A stretch of DNA of 32,004 nucleotides from a virus (IMGVR_UViG_3300036770_004584:1-32004), one strand, 5' to 3'; shown: positions 1 to 5,823, numbered from the stretch's first letter. Numbers and translations: made by a program. Notes: generated by a model not told the origin, from the letters alone.

Positions 1-15
1 AACAAGGAGCGAAAG

Positions 16-285
16 ATGGCAAAATCAGCACAAGACAAGTTCAACGAGTATTTGGACGAGTGCCGGGAGACCCGACAGGCTCTAGGTGCCTTTGAGAAGG
101 CGGTCCACGAAAAGTATGATGGTTCGGGCTATGCCTACATCGCAGGCTACATGATGACCCAACTACAGGATGCGATCACCCACTTGCCCCGAGCCAAACG
201 GGCAGAGTTCCGTGAGACCTTCCTCCGTGCGGCACAGAAGTTCGAGCACGAGAACCTGATCCGCAAGATCAAGGAGACAGCATGA
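16..285 (+). CDS. small early phage protein, 89 aa, unknown
   Basis: The ATG follows AAGGAG (positions 4-9) with a 6-base gap, the same arrangement seen in many other early genes of this window. The product is charged and predicted soluble and helical, with no signal peptide or membrane segment. It opens the early bank and its TGA overlaps the next ATG (ATGA at 282), so the two are translationally coupled. Its own promoter would lie before the window. I do not recognise the family; a host-takeover role is inferred only from location and size. Confidence 0.8.
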   Translation: MAKSAQDKFNEYLDECRETRQALGAFEKAVHEKYDGSGYAYIAGYMMTQLQDAITHLPRAKRAEFRETFLRAAQKFEHENLIRKIKETA

Positions 286-470
286 TCACTAACATCAACT
301 ACCTTAAGACCGCATTGGAGTGCCTGGAGGAAGGGCAGACTCCGATGACGGAATTGAAAATCCTCAAGACCATCCAGCAGATCTGCGAGATGAACATCCA
401 GCGGATCGAGACTAATTTGGTTGACAAAATCGAAGATCGGTTGTATAATAAAGATACTGAGAAAGCATAA
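282..470 (+). CDS. small early phage protein, 62 aa, unknown
   Basis: The start overlaps the previous stop as ATGA, which indicates translational coupling. The product is a small helical protein without a membrane segment. Residues 20-50 (TELKILKTIQQICEMNIQRI region) have heptad-like hydrophobic spacing that could form a short coiled coil. The next gene follows after 11 bases containing AAGGAGCGA. No family is recognised. Confidence 0.75.
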   Translation: MITNINYLKTALECLEEGQTPMTELKILKTIQQICEMNIQRIETNLVDKIEDRLYNKDTEKA

Positions 471-481
471 GGAGCGACACA

Positions 482-634
482 GTGAGCGAAATACACCGCA
501 AGGTTGAAATAGTAGTAGCCTTATGGATAGACGACGACGCGGATATCCAAGAGGTTGTGCAGGAGATGGACTATACATTCGATCACCCAGCGATCAAAGA
601 CACTGAGATCGTTGACATTAACACGGAGGTTTAA
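482..634 (+). CDS. 51-aa early protein with GTG start
   Basis: A short reading frame begins with GTG at 482, just after AAGGAGCGACACA, the standard early ribosome binding site here. It encodes MSEIHRKVEIVVALWID and then an acidic tail (DDDADIQEVV, DTEIVDINTEV) and ends at TAA. It fills the space between two solid genes exactly, and its final codons contain the GGAGG that serves the next gene (ATG at 636). The beta-strand-then-acidic-helix pattern is seen in small phage proteins; no function can be assigned. Confidence 0.7.
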   Translation: MSEIHRKVEIVVALWIDDDADIQEVVQEMDYTFDHPAIKDTEIVDINTEV

Positions 635-635
635 G

Positions 636-1271
636 ATGCCTAATTGGTGTTCAAATTACATTTCCGTGCGCGGCCGCAGACAAGAGGCCGTGCAGAAGTT
701 GGCAGATGCGTTTGACCGTGGTGAACTGTGCCAAACAGTGATCCCCTGTCCAGAAGATCTTAACCGTGAAGGTTCATCCACACACGGTGGTCCTAATGCA
801 GAACTATACGATCAGATCCGTGCAGAGAATCTCGAGAAGCACGGCTACAGCAACTGGTATGACTTCCAGGTAGCCCGTTGGGGCACCAAATGGGATATCT
901 CGATCGGATCAGAGTGTGATCGTGATGAGGACGGGTTGGGTTTCAATGGTTCTTTTGACAGTGCCTGGTCGCCTCCTATGGGCATCGTAGAGAAGTTGAC
1001 CGAACAGGGCTATGATGTCACCCTCTACTACTACGAGAGTGGTATGGGTTTCGTGGGCAAGTATGAGGACGGAGTAGACGACTACTTCGAGCTCAGTGGG
1101 TTAGATTCATCTACTGTGGCCGCGGTCATTGGACAAGAGTTGGACGACTTCTTTGGTATCTCTGAGAACATGGCTGAATATGAAGCAGAGAACGCTGAGG
1201 AAGAACTCACAGAGTGGCTCAAGGATGGTATCGAGAAGCGTGATCTGGTCACCGGCCCCGCTGCTTTATAG
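636..1271 (+). CDS. Api92-like protein with ferredoxin-like domain
   Basis: The product begins MPNWCSNYISVRG, the signature N-terminus of the Api92/DUF1281 family of phage and plasmid proteins, which carry a ferredoxin-like fold. Later residues also fit: aromatic-rich WGTKWDI and FDSAWSPPMGIVEKL are typical of the family middle, followed by YYESGMGFVGKYEDG and an acidic C-terminus. Length (211 aa) is normal. I chose ATG 636 because GGAGG lies 6 bases upstream and the family motif starts there; the frame is open further upstream (to 555) but only as a shadow of the preceding gene. The biochemical role of the family is unknown; it is common in accessory early regions. Confidence 0.85.
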   Translation: MPNWCSNYISVRGRRQEAVQKLADAFDRGELCQTVIPCPEDLNREGSSTHGGPNAELYDQIRAENLEKHGYSNWYDFQVARWGTKWDISIGSECDRDEDGLGFNGSFDSAWSPPMGIVEKLTEQGYDVTLYYYESGMGFVGKYEDGVDDYFELSGLDSSTVAAVIGQELDDFFGISENMAEYEAENAEEELTEWLKDGIEKRDLVTGPAAL

Positions 1272-1283
1272 GCTAGAAATTTC

Positions 1284-1315
1284 AGGTAGATCGTTCTGTC
1301 CGGGACGGTCTACCT
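1284..1315 (+). promoter_or_regulatory. RNA hairpin abutting a ribosome binding site
   Basis: AGGTAGA (1284-1290) pairs with TCTACCT (1309-1315), and the loop can form a second short stem GTCC/GGAC. The AGGAAGA ribosome binding site of the gene at 1325 begins at the very next base. There is no U-run, so a terminator is unlikely; a translation-control or mRNA-processing element is more plausible. Confidence 0.45.
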
Positions 1316-1324
1316 AGGAAGACG

Positions 1325-1645
1325 ATGATGATCAAGATAGTGAAGCTGACGAGGCAGTACAGTGGACACAATGAGTTCACGCATCGCGCAGAGTTCCGAT
1401 CTCGTAGTCGTGATGATGTGTACAAGGTCATGCAGCAATGGGTGGACGTGAGAGTTTGGTTGTGGTCGCAGTTTGGTCCCAGTGCTGAGCTGAACATGGC
1501 TAACCCGAAGTTCTTCGGAGGGCAACAACCTCTGTGGAGCTGGGATTCGGAGAAGTTCTGTGTATACCTTAGGGATGAAGCGTTTACGATGTTTTCGCTC
1601 AGCAAGGAACGGTTTGAGCAGATTGGTTCGGAAGGAGGGCAGTGA
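1325..1645 (+). CDS. small early phage protein, 106 aa, unknown
   Basis: The frame follows AGGAAGA at 1316-1322. Two ATG codons (1325, 1328) are possible starts; both give the same protein less one Met. The product is basic and aromatic-rich (VDVRVWLWSQFGP, GGQQPLWSWDSEKFCVYLRDEAF) and predicted soluble, with no membrane segment. No independent promoter is seen, so it is probably co-transcribed with the Api92-like gene, separated from it by a hairpin. No family recognised. Confidence 0.7.
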   Translation: MMIKIVKLTRQYSGHNEFTHRAEFRSRSRDDVYKVMQQWVDVRVWLWSQFGPSAELNMANPKFFGGQQPLWSWDSEKFCVYLRDEAFTMFSLSKERFEQIGSEGGQ

Positions 1646-1679
1646 CAGGCATTTTGGAGAGATTGAATCCAGATTTTGA

Positions 1680-1708
1680 TTGACAATTCCAATCTTAGAG
1701 TATATAGT
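1680..1708 (+). promoter_or_regulatory. sigma-70 early promoter
   Basis: TTGACA (1680-1685), a 17-base spacer and TATAGT (1703-1708) form a near-consensus promoter. It lacks the TTTGG spacer block found in several others. The predicted start leaves a leader of about 45 bases before the gene at 1761. Confidence 0.8.
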
Positions 1709-1760
1709 TAATATACTCGGTAGTTAGTTAACACACACATACTTTGAAAGGCAATTTAAA

Positions 1761-2072
1761 ATGGCAACTTCTAAAACTTTTGCAGTCGCTGGTGTTTCAA
1801 CCCTTGATGGTAAGACCAAGATCCGTTTCGCTAACGATGCGGCACGTATCAAGATCCTCGTCAAGAACGGTCACACTGATATCGATTTGGTTGATCTTCC
1901 CCGCGAGATGACCAAAGCTGAGATCGCTCAGCATTTGGTAGAGATCGGTTTTGGTAAAGGCGTTGCTGCTGTCGAAGCAGCTATCGCTGACCTTGCTAAG
2001 AAGAACAAGGTCAAGGTTGCAGTCAAGCAGATGACCCGTGAAGAGGTCATGGCTACCCCCGCCCTCGTGTAA
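1761..2072 (+). CDS. 103-aa early protein in a single-gene unit, unknown
   Basis: The ATG is preceded by GAAAGG about 10 bases upstream. The gene has its own sigma-70 promoter (1680) and its own strong terminator (2103), a self-contained unit suggesting high expression. The protein starts MATSKTFAVAGVSTLDGKTKIRFAN, a beta-rich opening, followed by LPREMTKAEIAQHLVEIGF and an Ala/Lys-rich helix (VEAAIADLAKKNKVKVAV). It is small, basic and soluble, compatible with nucleic-acid or RNA polymerase binding, but this is inference. Codon use with many ATC, GTC and AAG codons also suggests strong translation. Confidence 0.85.
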   Translation: MATSKTFAVAGVSTLDGKTKIRFANDAARIKILVKNGHTDIDLVDLPREMTKAEIAQHLVEIGFGKGVAAVEAAIADLAKKNKVKVAVKQMTREEVMATPALV

Positions 2073-2102
2073 GTCCGATTCGCTCCCGGCATAGGGTGGT
2101 TA

Positions 2103-2138
2103 AAAGCTCTGGGGTTCTTCACCTCAGAGCTTTTTTTT
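2103..2138 (+). terminator. Rho-independent terminator
   Basis: AAAGCTCTGGGG pairs with CCTCAGAGCTTT (one G-T pair) around a loop TTCTTCA and is followed by eight T. It ends the single-gene unit at 1761-2072 and lies directly before the next promoter. Confidence 0.92.
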
Positions 2139-2140
2139 GG

Positions 2141-2169
2141 TTGACAATTCGGCACTTTGGCTATAGAAT
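2141..2169 (+). promoter_or_regulatory. sigma-70 early promoter with TTTGG spacer block
   Basis: TTGACA (2141-2146), 17-base spacer, TAGAAT (2164-2169). TTGG precedes the -35 box and TTTGG sits at 2156-2160, 15 bases after the -35 start, as in four other promoters here. It drives the gene at 2200. Confidence 0.85.
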
Positions 2170-2199
2170 AGAAGTATAGTGAATAACAAGGAGCGAATG

Positions 2200-2517
2200 A
2201 TGCAAACGACTTTCAAAGATACGCAAGAAGCACCCGTAAAATGGTGGGCGTTTCAAGACGCCAAGATGCGCAACATCAAGAACAAGAGCCTCTACCCTGC
2301 CCAGGTACATCTCCGGGTGGATAGGATGATGGTCGCCCTGGGCGAACTGTACGCGGGCAAGATCTACGAAGCTTACAATCCCAAGCGAGTGTCAGTGAAG
2401 ATTGACAAGCCCGTTGTTAAGGACAGTCGCTGGCTCAAGATGCTGGAAGCGGACTGGGCCAAAGAGGGCATCACAAAGACCCAGACCTCTACAGGGTTAT
2501 TGTATCGCATCATCTAG
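2200..2517 (+). CDS. small early phage protein, 105 aa, unknown
   Basis: I place the start at ATG 2200 because AAGGAG (2188-2193) then has the 6-base gap shared by other early genes; ATG 2197 directly before it is an alternative. The product is basic and soluble (VKWWAFQDAKMRNIKNKS near the N-terminus, KPVVKDSRWLKMLEADWAKEGITKTQTSTG near the C-terminus is its most polar part). It is transcribed from its own promoter at 2141. No family recognised. Confidence 0.8.
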   Translation: MQTTFKDTQEAPVKWWAFQDAKMRNIKNKSLYPAQVHLRVDRMMVALGELYAGKIYEAYNPKRVSVKIDKPVVKDSRWLKMLEADWAKEGITKTQTSTGLLYRII

Positions 2518-2522
2518 ATTGG

Positions 2523-2551
2523 TTGACAAAGAGGCAGTTTGGCTGTAGAAT
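2523..2551 (+). promoter_or_regulatory. sigma-70 early promoter with TTTGG spacer block
   Basis: TTGACA (2523-2528), 17-base spacer, TAGAAT (2546-2551); TTTGG at 2538-2542. It begins 6 bases after the previous stop and serves the gene at 2586. Confidence 0.85.
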
Positions 2552-2585
2552 TATGATACTGGGAAAACAAAGCAAGGAGCGTGAA

Positions 2586-2834
2586 ATGCAGACAGAAAAG
2601 GAAAAGGTAGTAGGAGCCCTGCGGGGCTGGGAGTTCGTCCGTACCAACCACGGTAGCCTGTTTGATCGTGGTGCGGCAGACAGTTATTACGGACGGGCAC
2701 CTGATCCACACTACGGTGGCGTAGGTGGGGACAGTGGGATCCGCGTCAAGGTCATGTATGACGAGGCCGTGGAAGAATATATGGCTGGTTACTGGGACAA
2801 CGAGAAGTTCGGTTCGAAGAAGGACTACACCTAA
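2586..2834 (+). CDS. small early phage protein, 82 aa, unknown
   Basis: ATG 2586 follows AAGGAG (2574-2579) with the usual 6-base gap; the frame is open to 2523 but that part overlaps the promoter. The protein has a helical start (MQTEKEKVVGALRGWEF), a Gly/Tyr-rich middle (SYYGRAPDPHYGGVGGDSG) and an amphipathic end (VKVMYDEAVEEYMAGYWDNEKF). It is followed by a strong terminator. No family recognised. Confidence 0.8.
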   Translation: MQTEKEKVVGALRGWEFVRTNHGSLFDRGAADSYYGRAPDPHYGGVGGDSGIRVKVMYDEAVEEYMAGYWDNEKFGSKKDYT

Positions 2835-2871
2835 CAGATTACGCTCAGTGATGGTTGCCGCCGTCACTTTC

Positions 2872-2909
2872 GCCCGGGTCGAGCCTCACGGTTCCCCGGG
2901 CTTTTTTTT
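2872..2909 (+). terminator. Rho-independent terminator
   Basis: GCCCGGG (2872-2878) pairs with CCCGGGC (2895-2901) and is followed by eight T. It closes the unit with the gene at 2586 and marks the left edge of the GATC-free cassette. Confidence 0.92.
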
Positions 2910-2922
2910 GATCCCATGGAGG

Positions 2923-2940
2923 TAAGTAAGCACTTACTTA
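2923..2940. repeat. 18-base near-palindrome, copy 1
   Basis: TAAGTAAG-CA-CTTACTTA is an inverted repeat with 8-base arms and a 2-base centre. The reverse complement of the sequence at 7712-7729 matches it at 17 of 18 positions. No other copy is seen in the window. It may be an operator, recombination or integration-related site; function is unknown. Confidence 0.6.
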
Positions 2941-2976
2941 TATCAGACTGTTTTACTAAGCTATTGCAAAAAACAC

Positions 2977-3005
2977 TTGCAAATTGGGCTATGTTGCGCT
3001 ATAAT
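2977..3005 (+). promoter_or_regulatory. sigma-70 promoter, cassette copy 1
   Basis: TTGCAA (2977-2982), 17-base spacer, TATAAT (3000-3005). It shares CACTTGCAAATTGGGCT and the downstream TATAATGTTTTTGTTGTTAAT stretch (in two pieces) with three other cassette promoters, but lacks the flanking inverted repeat. Confidence 0.85.
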
Positions 3006-3048
3006 GTTTTTGTTGTTAATTAATAAAGTTTTTTTTAAGGAGCGTAAT

Positions 3049-3234
3049 ATGCAACAAGTAAACAATGTTTTAGTAGCACTGCAAACTGCACACGCAACAG
3101 TACGCATGGCTAAGGACTATGAGCAAGAAGAAGCAGTAAACGACACTGCGTTTGCTATTGTAGACTTACTGCGTACACTACATGACAACAATTTTGACAT
3201 TGCTGATTTAGCACAGCAAGCACTAGAAGCATAA
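3049..3234 (+). CDS. cassette protein 1, 61 aa, unknown
   Basis: ATG 3049 follows AAGGAGCGTAAT; an upstream in-frame start at 2977 would place coding sequence over the promoter and is rejected. The product is helical and acidic (QQVNNVLVALQTAHATVRMA then EEAVNDTAFAIVDLLRTLHD) and soluble. It is the first of four genes that each have an almost identical promoter. Codon use differs from the flanks: GCA, ACA and TTT are preferred and no GATC occurs. Confidence 0.8.
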   Translation: MQQVNNVLVALQTAHATVRMAKDYEQEEAVNDTAFAIVDLLRTLHDNNFDIADLAQQALEA

Positions 3235-3244
3235 TGTTGTATAT

Positions 3245-3287
3245 GCACTACACAGCACTTGCATTTTGGGCTGTGTAGTGCTATAAT
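3245..3287 (+). promoter_or_regulatory. hairpin-embedded promoter, cassette copy 2
   Basis: GCACTACACAGC (3245-3256) and GCTGTGTAGTGC (3270-3281) form a perfect 12-bp inverted repeat. The -35 box TTGCAT (3259-3264) lies in the loop and TATAAT (3282-3287) abuts the right arm, spacer 17. Followed by TGTTTTTGTTGTT, the hairpin could also terminate transcription from upstream. Confidence 0.85.
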
Positions 3288-3328
3288 GTTTTTGTTGTTA
3301 ATTAATAATTAAATTTTTAGGAGCGTAT

Positions 3329-3532
3329 ATGCAAAGCAATATTGCACAAGTAAATGCTAACGCAGATAGCATACGTGTAACAATTACAGCGCTAGAAGGT
3401 GCATGTAATGTTAAACTGCTAAACGAAGTGGCAGATGCTATTAACAAGATAGCACGACGCTATGAAGCACAAGACATTGAGTTTGACTACAGCAATTACG
3501 TTATGGACAAGGAAGGCAACGCTATTTGGTAG
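3329..3532 (+). CDS. cassette protein 2, 67 aa, unknown
   Basis: ATG 3329 follows AGGAGCGTAT. The protein has a helical body (MQSNIAQVNANADSIRVTI, then VKLLNEVADAINKIARRYEAQ) and a polar aromatic end (DFDYSNYVMDKEG type). It is soluble with no membrane segment. It sits between two hairpin-wrapped promoters, so it is probably transcribed as a single-gene unit. No family recognised; like its neighbours it contains no GATC. Confidence 0.8.
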   Translation: MQSNIAQVNANADSIRVTITALEGACNVKLLNEVADAINKIARRYEAQDIEFDYSNYVMDKEGNAIW

Positions 3533-3543
3533 GTGTTGCGTTT

Positions 3544-3586
3544 GCGCTACACAGCACTTGCAAATTGGGTTGTGTAGTGCTATAAT
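3544..3586 (+). promoter_or_regulatory. hairpin-embedded promoter, cassette copy 3
   Basis: GCGCTACACAGC (3544-3555) faces GTTGTGTAGTGC (3569-3580); the two differences from the perfect repeat are both tolerated as G-U pairs in RNA. TTGCAA (3558-3563), 17-base spacer, TATAAT (3581-3586). Confidence 0.85.
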
Positions 3587-3621
3587 GCTTTTGTTGTGTT
3601 AATAAATTGTTAGGAGCGTAT

Positions 3622-3954
3622 ATGTTAAAAATTGTAAACACTACAGTAGAGCGTGATGAAGAAGGTGCTATGACTTACACGAGCTATGACGTAGAAGGCT
3701 TTGCTACGCTAGACGGTAGCAGCATTTGGGACTACGACTATGACAAGCATGGCTTTGAGGTTAAAGTTACGCACATAGGCGTGACAGAGTACGACGACGA
3801 AGATTATAACAAGAGCATTTATGTGACGCACGACAAAGGCTGGGAGATTTACACAGACAGAGGCTTTGAAGCAAGCATTAGCGCAGTGCTAGGCTTTGAC
3901 GTTACGTTTACAGAGCAAGGCATGCAAGACGACGAGCTTGCAAGCATGGAGTAG
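3622..3954 (+). CDS. cassette protein 3, 110 aa, unknown
   Basis: ATG 3622 follows TTAGGAGCGTAT. The protein is strongly acidic and Tyr/Asp-rich, with predicted beta strands (VKVTHIGVTEYDDEDYNK, SIYVTHDKGWEIYTD) and an acidic tail. The acidic, compact, beta-rich character is compatible with a DNA mimic or with a protein that binds a host regulator; that is inference only. It has its own promoter and is followed by another hairpin-embedded promoter. No family recognised. Confidence 0.8.
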   Translation: MLKIVNTTVERDEEGAMTYTSYDVEGFATLDGSSIWDYDYDKHGFEVKVTHIGVTEYDDEDYNKSIYVTHDKGWEIYTDRGFEASISAVLGFDVTFTEQGMQDDELASME

Positions 3955-3967
3955 CATTTACGCAACA

Positions 3968-4010
3968 GCACTACACAGCACTTGCAAATTGGGCTGTGTA
4001 GTGCTATAAT
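3968..4010 (+). promoter_or_regulatory. hairpin-embedded promoter, cassette copy 4
   Basis: GCACTACACAGC (3968-3979) and GCTGTGTAGTGC (3993-4004) form the perfect 12-bp inverted repeat; TTGCAA (3982-3987), 17-base spacer, TATAAT (4005-4010). Confidence 0.87.
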
Positions 4011-4042
4011 GTTTTTGTTGTTAATACTTAGGAGCGAAACTA

Positions 4043-4360
4043 ATGCAAACAGCAAACACTAAGCAGGTACGTAAAATTGTAAGCAACTACTTTAACGGTA
4101 ACACGTTTACAGGTAACAGCTGGACGGACAAGTGTGCAGGCGACGACACTGTGCGGCGCTTGGCGTTTAAGATATGCGGCGGTAGTATGCAAGCAACTAG
4201 GCTAGAAACTATACGAAAAGACTTGCAGGCGATGTTTATGCTGGCGGGCTTTGTGAACGAGGTTAAGGTTACGGACAGCACAGGTAAGCGTGTAGGACTT
4301 TTAGCATACTGCAGGGACGATGCAGGTTGCTATGTACGCATTAAAGCGGCAAAAGCATAA
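4043..4360 (+). CDS. cassette protein 4, 105 aa, unknown
   Basis: ATG 4043 follows TTAGGAGCGAAACTA. In contrast to the preceding acidic protein this one is basic (KQVRKIVSNYFNGNTF, RRLAFKICGG, RLETIRKDLQAMF) and ends in a predicted beta hairpin (KRVGLLAYCRDDAGCYVRIKA). It has several Cys but no recognisable zinc motif. It is the last cassette gene and is followed by a terminator. A nucleic-acid-binding role is possible but unproven. Confidence 0.8.
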   Translation: MQTANTKQVRKIVSNYFNGNTFTGNSWTDKCAGDDTVRRLAFKICGGSMQATRLETIRKDLQAMFMLAGFVNEVKVTDSTGKRVGLLAYCRDDAGCYVRIKAAKA

Positions 4361-4368
4361 CACAAACG

Positions 4369-4404
4369 AGGGTTAGTGTGCAAGCACTAACCCTGTTGTT
4401 GTTG
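4369..4404 (+). terminator. terminator after the cassette
   Basis: AGGGTTAGTG (4369-4378) pairs perfectly with CACTAACCCT (4385-4394) around a 6-base loop, followed by GTTGTTGTTG. The tail is GT-rich rather than pure T. A second stem TGTTGC/GCAACA follows at 4400-4417. Confidence 0.7.
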
Positions 4405-4452
4405 CGTAAATGCAACACCCCCCGGCCCCGCTGTATAGCAGGTAAAAATTGG

Positions 4453-4481
4453 TTGACAAATTGGTGTTCTGATCGTATACT
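4453..4481 (+). promoter_or_regulatory. sigma-70 early promoter
   Basis: TTGACA (4453-4458), 17-base spacer, TATACT (4476-4481). It has the TTGG lead-in of the other early promoters but not the TTTGG block in the spacer. The first GATC after the cassette lies in this spacer. Confidence 0.82.
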
Positions 4482-4513
4482 AATGATACTGAAACACTAC
4501 TTAGGAGCGAGCG

Positions 4514-4597
4514 ATGGTAGACAAGTTAAGTGATCTAATGACAGTGATTGTTGTTGCTTTTTTTGCAGGCGTGTTTGTCGTTCCTGCATTGTCCTAA
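4514..4597 (+). CDS. 27-aa single-span membrane peptide
   Basis: A very short frame starts with ATG 4514 after TTAGGAGCGAGCG and encodes MVDKLSDLMTVIVVAFFAG then VFVVPALS: a short charged head and one hydrophobic span. It is the first gene after a sigma-70 promoter, and the TAAGGAG at its end provides the ribosome binding site for the next gene. Size and makeup resemble phage membrane-acting peptides; target unknown. Confidence 0.6.
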   Translation: MVDKLSDLMTVIVVAFFAGVFVVPALS

Positions 4598-4607
4598 GGA
4601 GACTGAG

Positions 4608-4721
4608 ATGCTACAACTGATCGGCGGTTTAACTTTGGTCTACATCCTGTTCGCCACGGGTATCGCACAGTTGATCCTGTTGGGCGCCGCTAACATTCTT
4701 CTGCTAGGAGCACTGATTTGA
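4608..4721 (+). CDS. 37-aa hydrophobic membrane peptide
   Basis: ATG 4608 lies 7 bases after TAAGGAGAC. The product is almost wholly hydrophobic (MLQLIGGLTLVYILFATGIA then QLILLGAANILLLGALI) and could form one long or two short membrane helices. Its last codons contain AGGAG, the ribosome binding site of the next gene, whose TTG start overlaps its stop. No family recognised. Confidence 0.6.
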   Translation: MLQLIGGLTLVYILFATGIAQLILLGAANILLLGALI

Positions 4722-4984
4722 ACACTAAAGAAATCACCCGTGACATCGTCAACGGTACTTTCACCAACGATGAATTGAACTTGATCATCGAAGCTGTGAA
4801 GTTCGCCCGTGGGCAGAACGCCCGCCGAGCCGCCCGCACTCTGCGTATTGGTGAGCAGGTTACCTTCAACGGCAGGAATGGCCCTGTGGTTGGCAGACTT
4901 GAGCAGATCAAGATCAAGAAGGCCATCGTGGTCAGCGGTCAGACCCGCTGGAACGTTCCCCTAGCGATGCTGGAAGCTGTATGA
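4718..4984 (+). CDS. 88-aa conserved phage protein with KOW/SH3-like segment
   Basis: The start is TTG 4718, overlapping the preceding stop and preceded by AGGAG (4706-4710). The N-terminus MNTKEITRDIVNGTFTNDEL is helical and followed by a basic linker (RGQNARRAARTLRIGEQV). The C-terminal half VTFNGRNGPVVGRLEQIKIKKA ending in WNVPLAMLEAV (given here in pieces) looks like a small SH3/KOW-type beta barrel, a pattern I associate with a family of unknown proteins common in marine T4-like phages. Nucleic-acid or ribosome/RNA polymerase binding is plausible. An ATGA overlap at its stop opens an 11-codon frame that I do not call as a gene. Confidence 0.78.
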   Translation: MNTKEITRDIVNGTFTNDELNLIIEAVKFARGQNARRAARTLRIGEQVTFNGRNGPVVGRLEQIKIKKAIVVSGQTRWNVPLAMLEAV

Positions 4985-5011
4985 TCATCGATCAACAGTT
5001 CCTCGCTGGAA

Positions 5012-5019
5012 GGTAAATA
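5012..5019 (+). promoter_or_regulatory. T4-like late promoter octamer GGTAAATA
   Basis: GGTAAATA lies just 5 bases before ATG 5025. The octamer matches the T4 gp55-type late promoter pattern; it is the only such site seen inside the early bank. Confidence 0.55.
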
Positions 5020-5024
5020 TCTTT

Positions 5025-5444
5025 ATGGGCACATTTGATATCATGATCACGGTCGCCGTGGCGTTTTGGGCGGGTTGGAAGATACGAGAAGCATGGATGA
5101 TGTTGACCATGCGCCAGATCCTCAAAGACCTCGGTATCACTGACGAACAGCTCAGAGACCTAGCTCGCCAGCAGAACATCGAGCTTCCGGGTATCGAATC
5201 GGAGGAGGACAGCGACACCCCCGTGGTAGATCTAAAGATCGAACAGCACGGTGATGCCCTGTATGCTTACCAAACCAAAGACGATCAGTTCATCGCACAG
5301 AGCAACAGCGCCGACGGTCTCCTGGAACGCATCATCGAGCGATTCCCCGCAGGAACCAGGGTCGTGTTCGATCGCTCTAACGGCGGGGATCTGATCAAGG
5401 CCGCCGCAGAACGCATGAAGGTACAGGCCAGCACTTCCGACTGA
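5025..5444 (+). CDS. 139-aa membrane-anchored protein, unknown
   Basis: An N-terminal membrane anchor (about residues 5-20, IMITVAVAFWAGW) is followed by a helical segment (MRQILKDLGITDEQLRDLAR), an acidic linker (ESEEDSDTP) and a C-terminal alpha/beta domain (VDLKIEQHGDALYAYQTKDD). The pattern resembles conserved unknown proteins of marine T4-like phages. Translation must start very close to the mRNA end if GGTAAATA is used; GGAAGG at 5008-5013 is otherwise a possible ribosome binding site for transcripts from upstream. Role unknown. Confidence 0.8.
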   Translation: MGTFDIMITVAVAFWAGWKIREAWMMLTMRQILKDLGITDEQLRDLARQQNIELPGIESEEDSDTPVVDLKIEQHGDALYAYQTKDDQFIAQSNSADGLLERIIERFPAGTRVVFDRSNGGDLIKAAAERMKVQASTSD

Positions 5445-5450
5445 TTTTGG

Positions 5451-5479
5451 TTGACAACTCCGCATTTTGGACCTATAAT
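5451..5479 (+). promoter_or_regulatory. sigma-70 early promoter with TTTGG spacer block
   Basis: TTGACA (5451-5456), 17-base spacer, consensus TATAAT (5474-5479); TTTGG at 5466-5470. Confidence 0.88.
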
Positions 5480-5513
5480 CGTATACATAGGTTAACAAAT
5501 AAGGAGCGAAGAA

Positions 5514-5789
5514 ATGTACTTGGTTTATTCCGTTATAGCAGAGCGTGATCACTACGAGGGCGATCGTGTATATCCTTTAGGCGTGTTCGCAGATCGTGCG
5601 GAGGCCATAGACTACGGTGTAGGTTATCTGTTCGATGACGATGGGGATGATCCTCGCGTAGGCGTTATGGATTCCGTGCGTGTGATAGAGTTCGACGGCG
5701 TGTTTCCTGATGTGGATCTGTATGCTTACCGCCATGGCTTGGTAGGGCGCGGTGCTGGTGAGTGCGTGTTAGCAGCCGCTGTGGCCTAA
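5514..5789 (+). CDS. 91-aa acidic early protein, unknown
   Basis: ATG 5514 follows AAGGAGCGAAGAA. The protein begins with a beta strand (MYLVYSVIAERDHYEGD), then a helix (FADRAEAIDYGVGYLF) and an acidic loop (DDDGDDP), then beta strands. A small alpha/beta protein with strongly negative charge; it may bind a host regulator. Its promoter is one of the strongest in the window. No family recognised. Confidence 0.8.
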   Translation: MYLVYSVIAERDHYEGDRVYPLGVFADRAEAIDYGVGYLFDDDGDDPRVGVMDSVRVIEFDGVFPDVDLYAYRHGLVGRGAGECVLAAAVA

Positions 5790-5794
5790 TTTGG

Positions 5795-5823
5795 TTGACA
5801 ACTAGGCACTTTGGCAGCATAAT
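5795..5823 (+). promoter_or_regulatory. sigma-70 early promoter with TTTGG spacer block
   Basis: TTGACA (5795-5800), 17-base spacer, CATAAT (5818-5823); TTTGG at 5810-5814. Confidence 0.85.

Noticed and set aside
147-578. 143-codon minus-strand frame opposite the first early genes
   Set aside because: It lies antisense to three well-supported plus genes with clear ribosome binding sites, has no site of its own and has a low-complexity product; a shadow frame.
555-635. N-terminal extension of the Api92-like protein
   Set aside because: The family motif MPNWCSN begins at ATG 636, which has GGAGG in place; the extension overlaps the coding region of the GTG-started 51-aa gene.
4981-5016. 11-codon frame MIIDQQFLAGR in an ATGA overlap
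   Set aside because: Possible coupled leader peptide, but too short to support; its TAA lies inside the GGTAAATA octamer.
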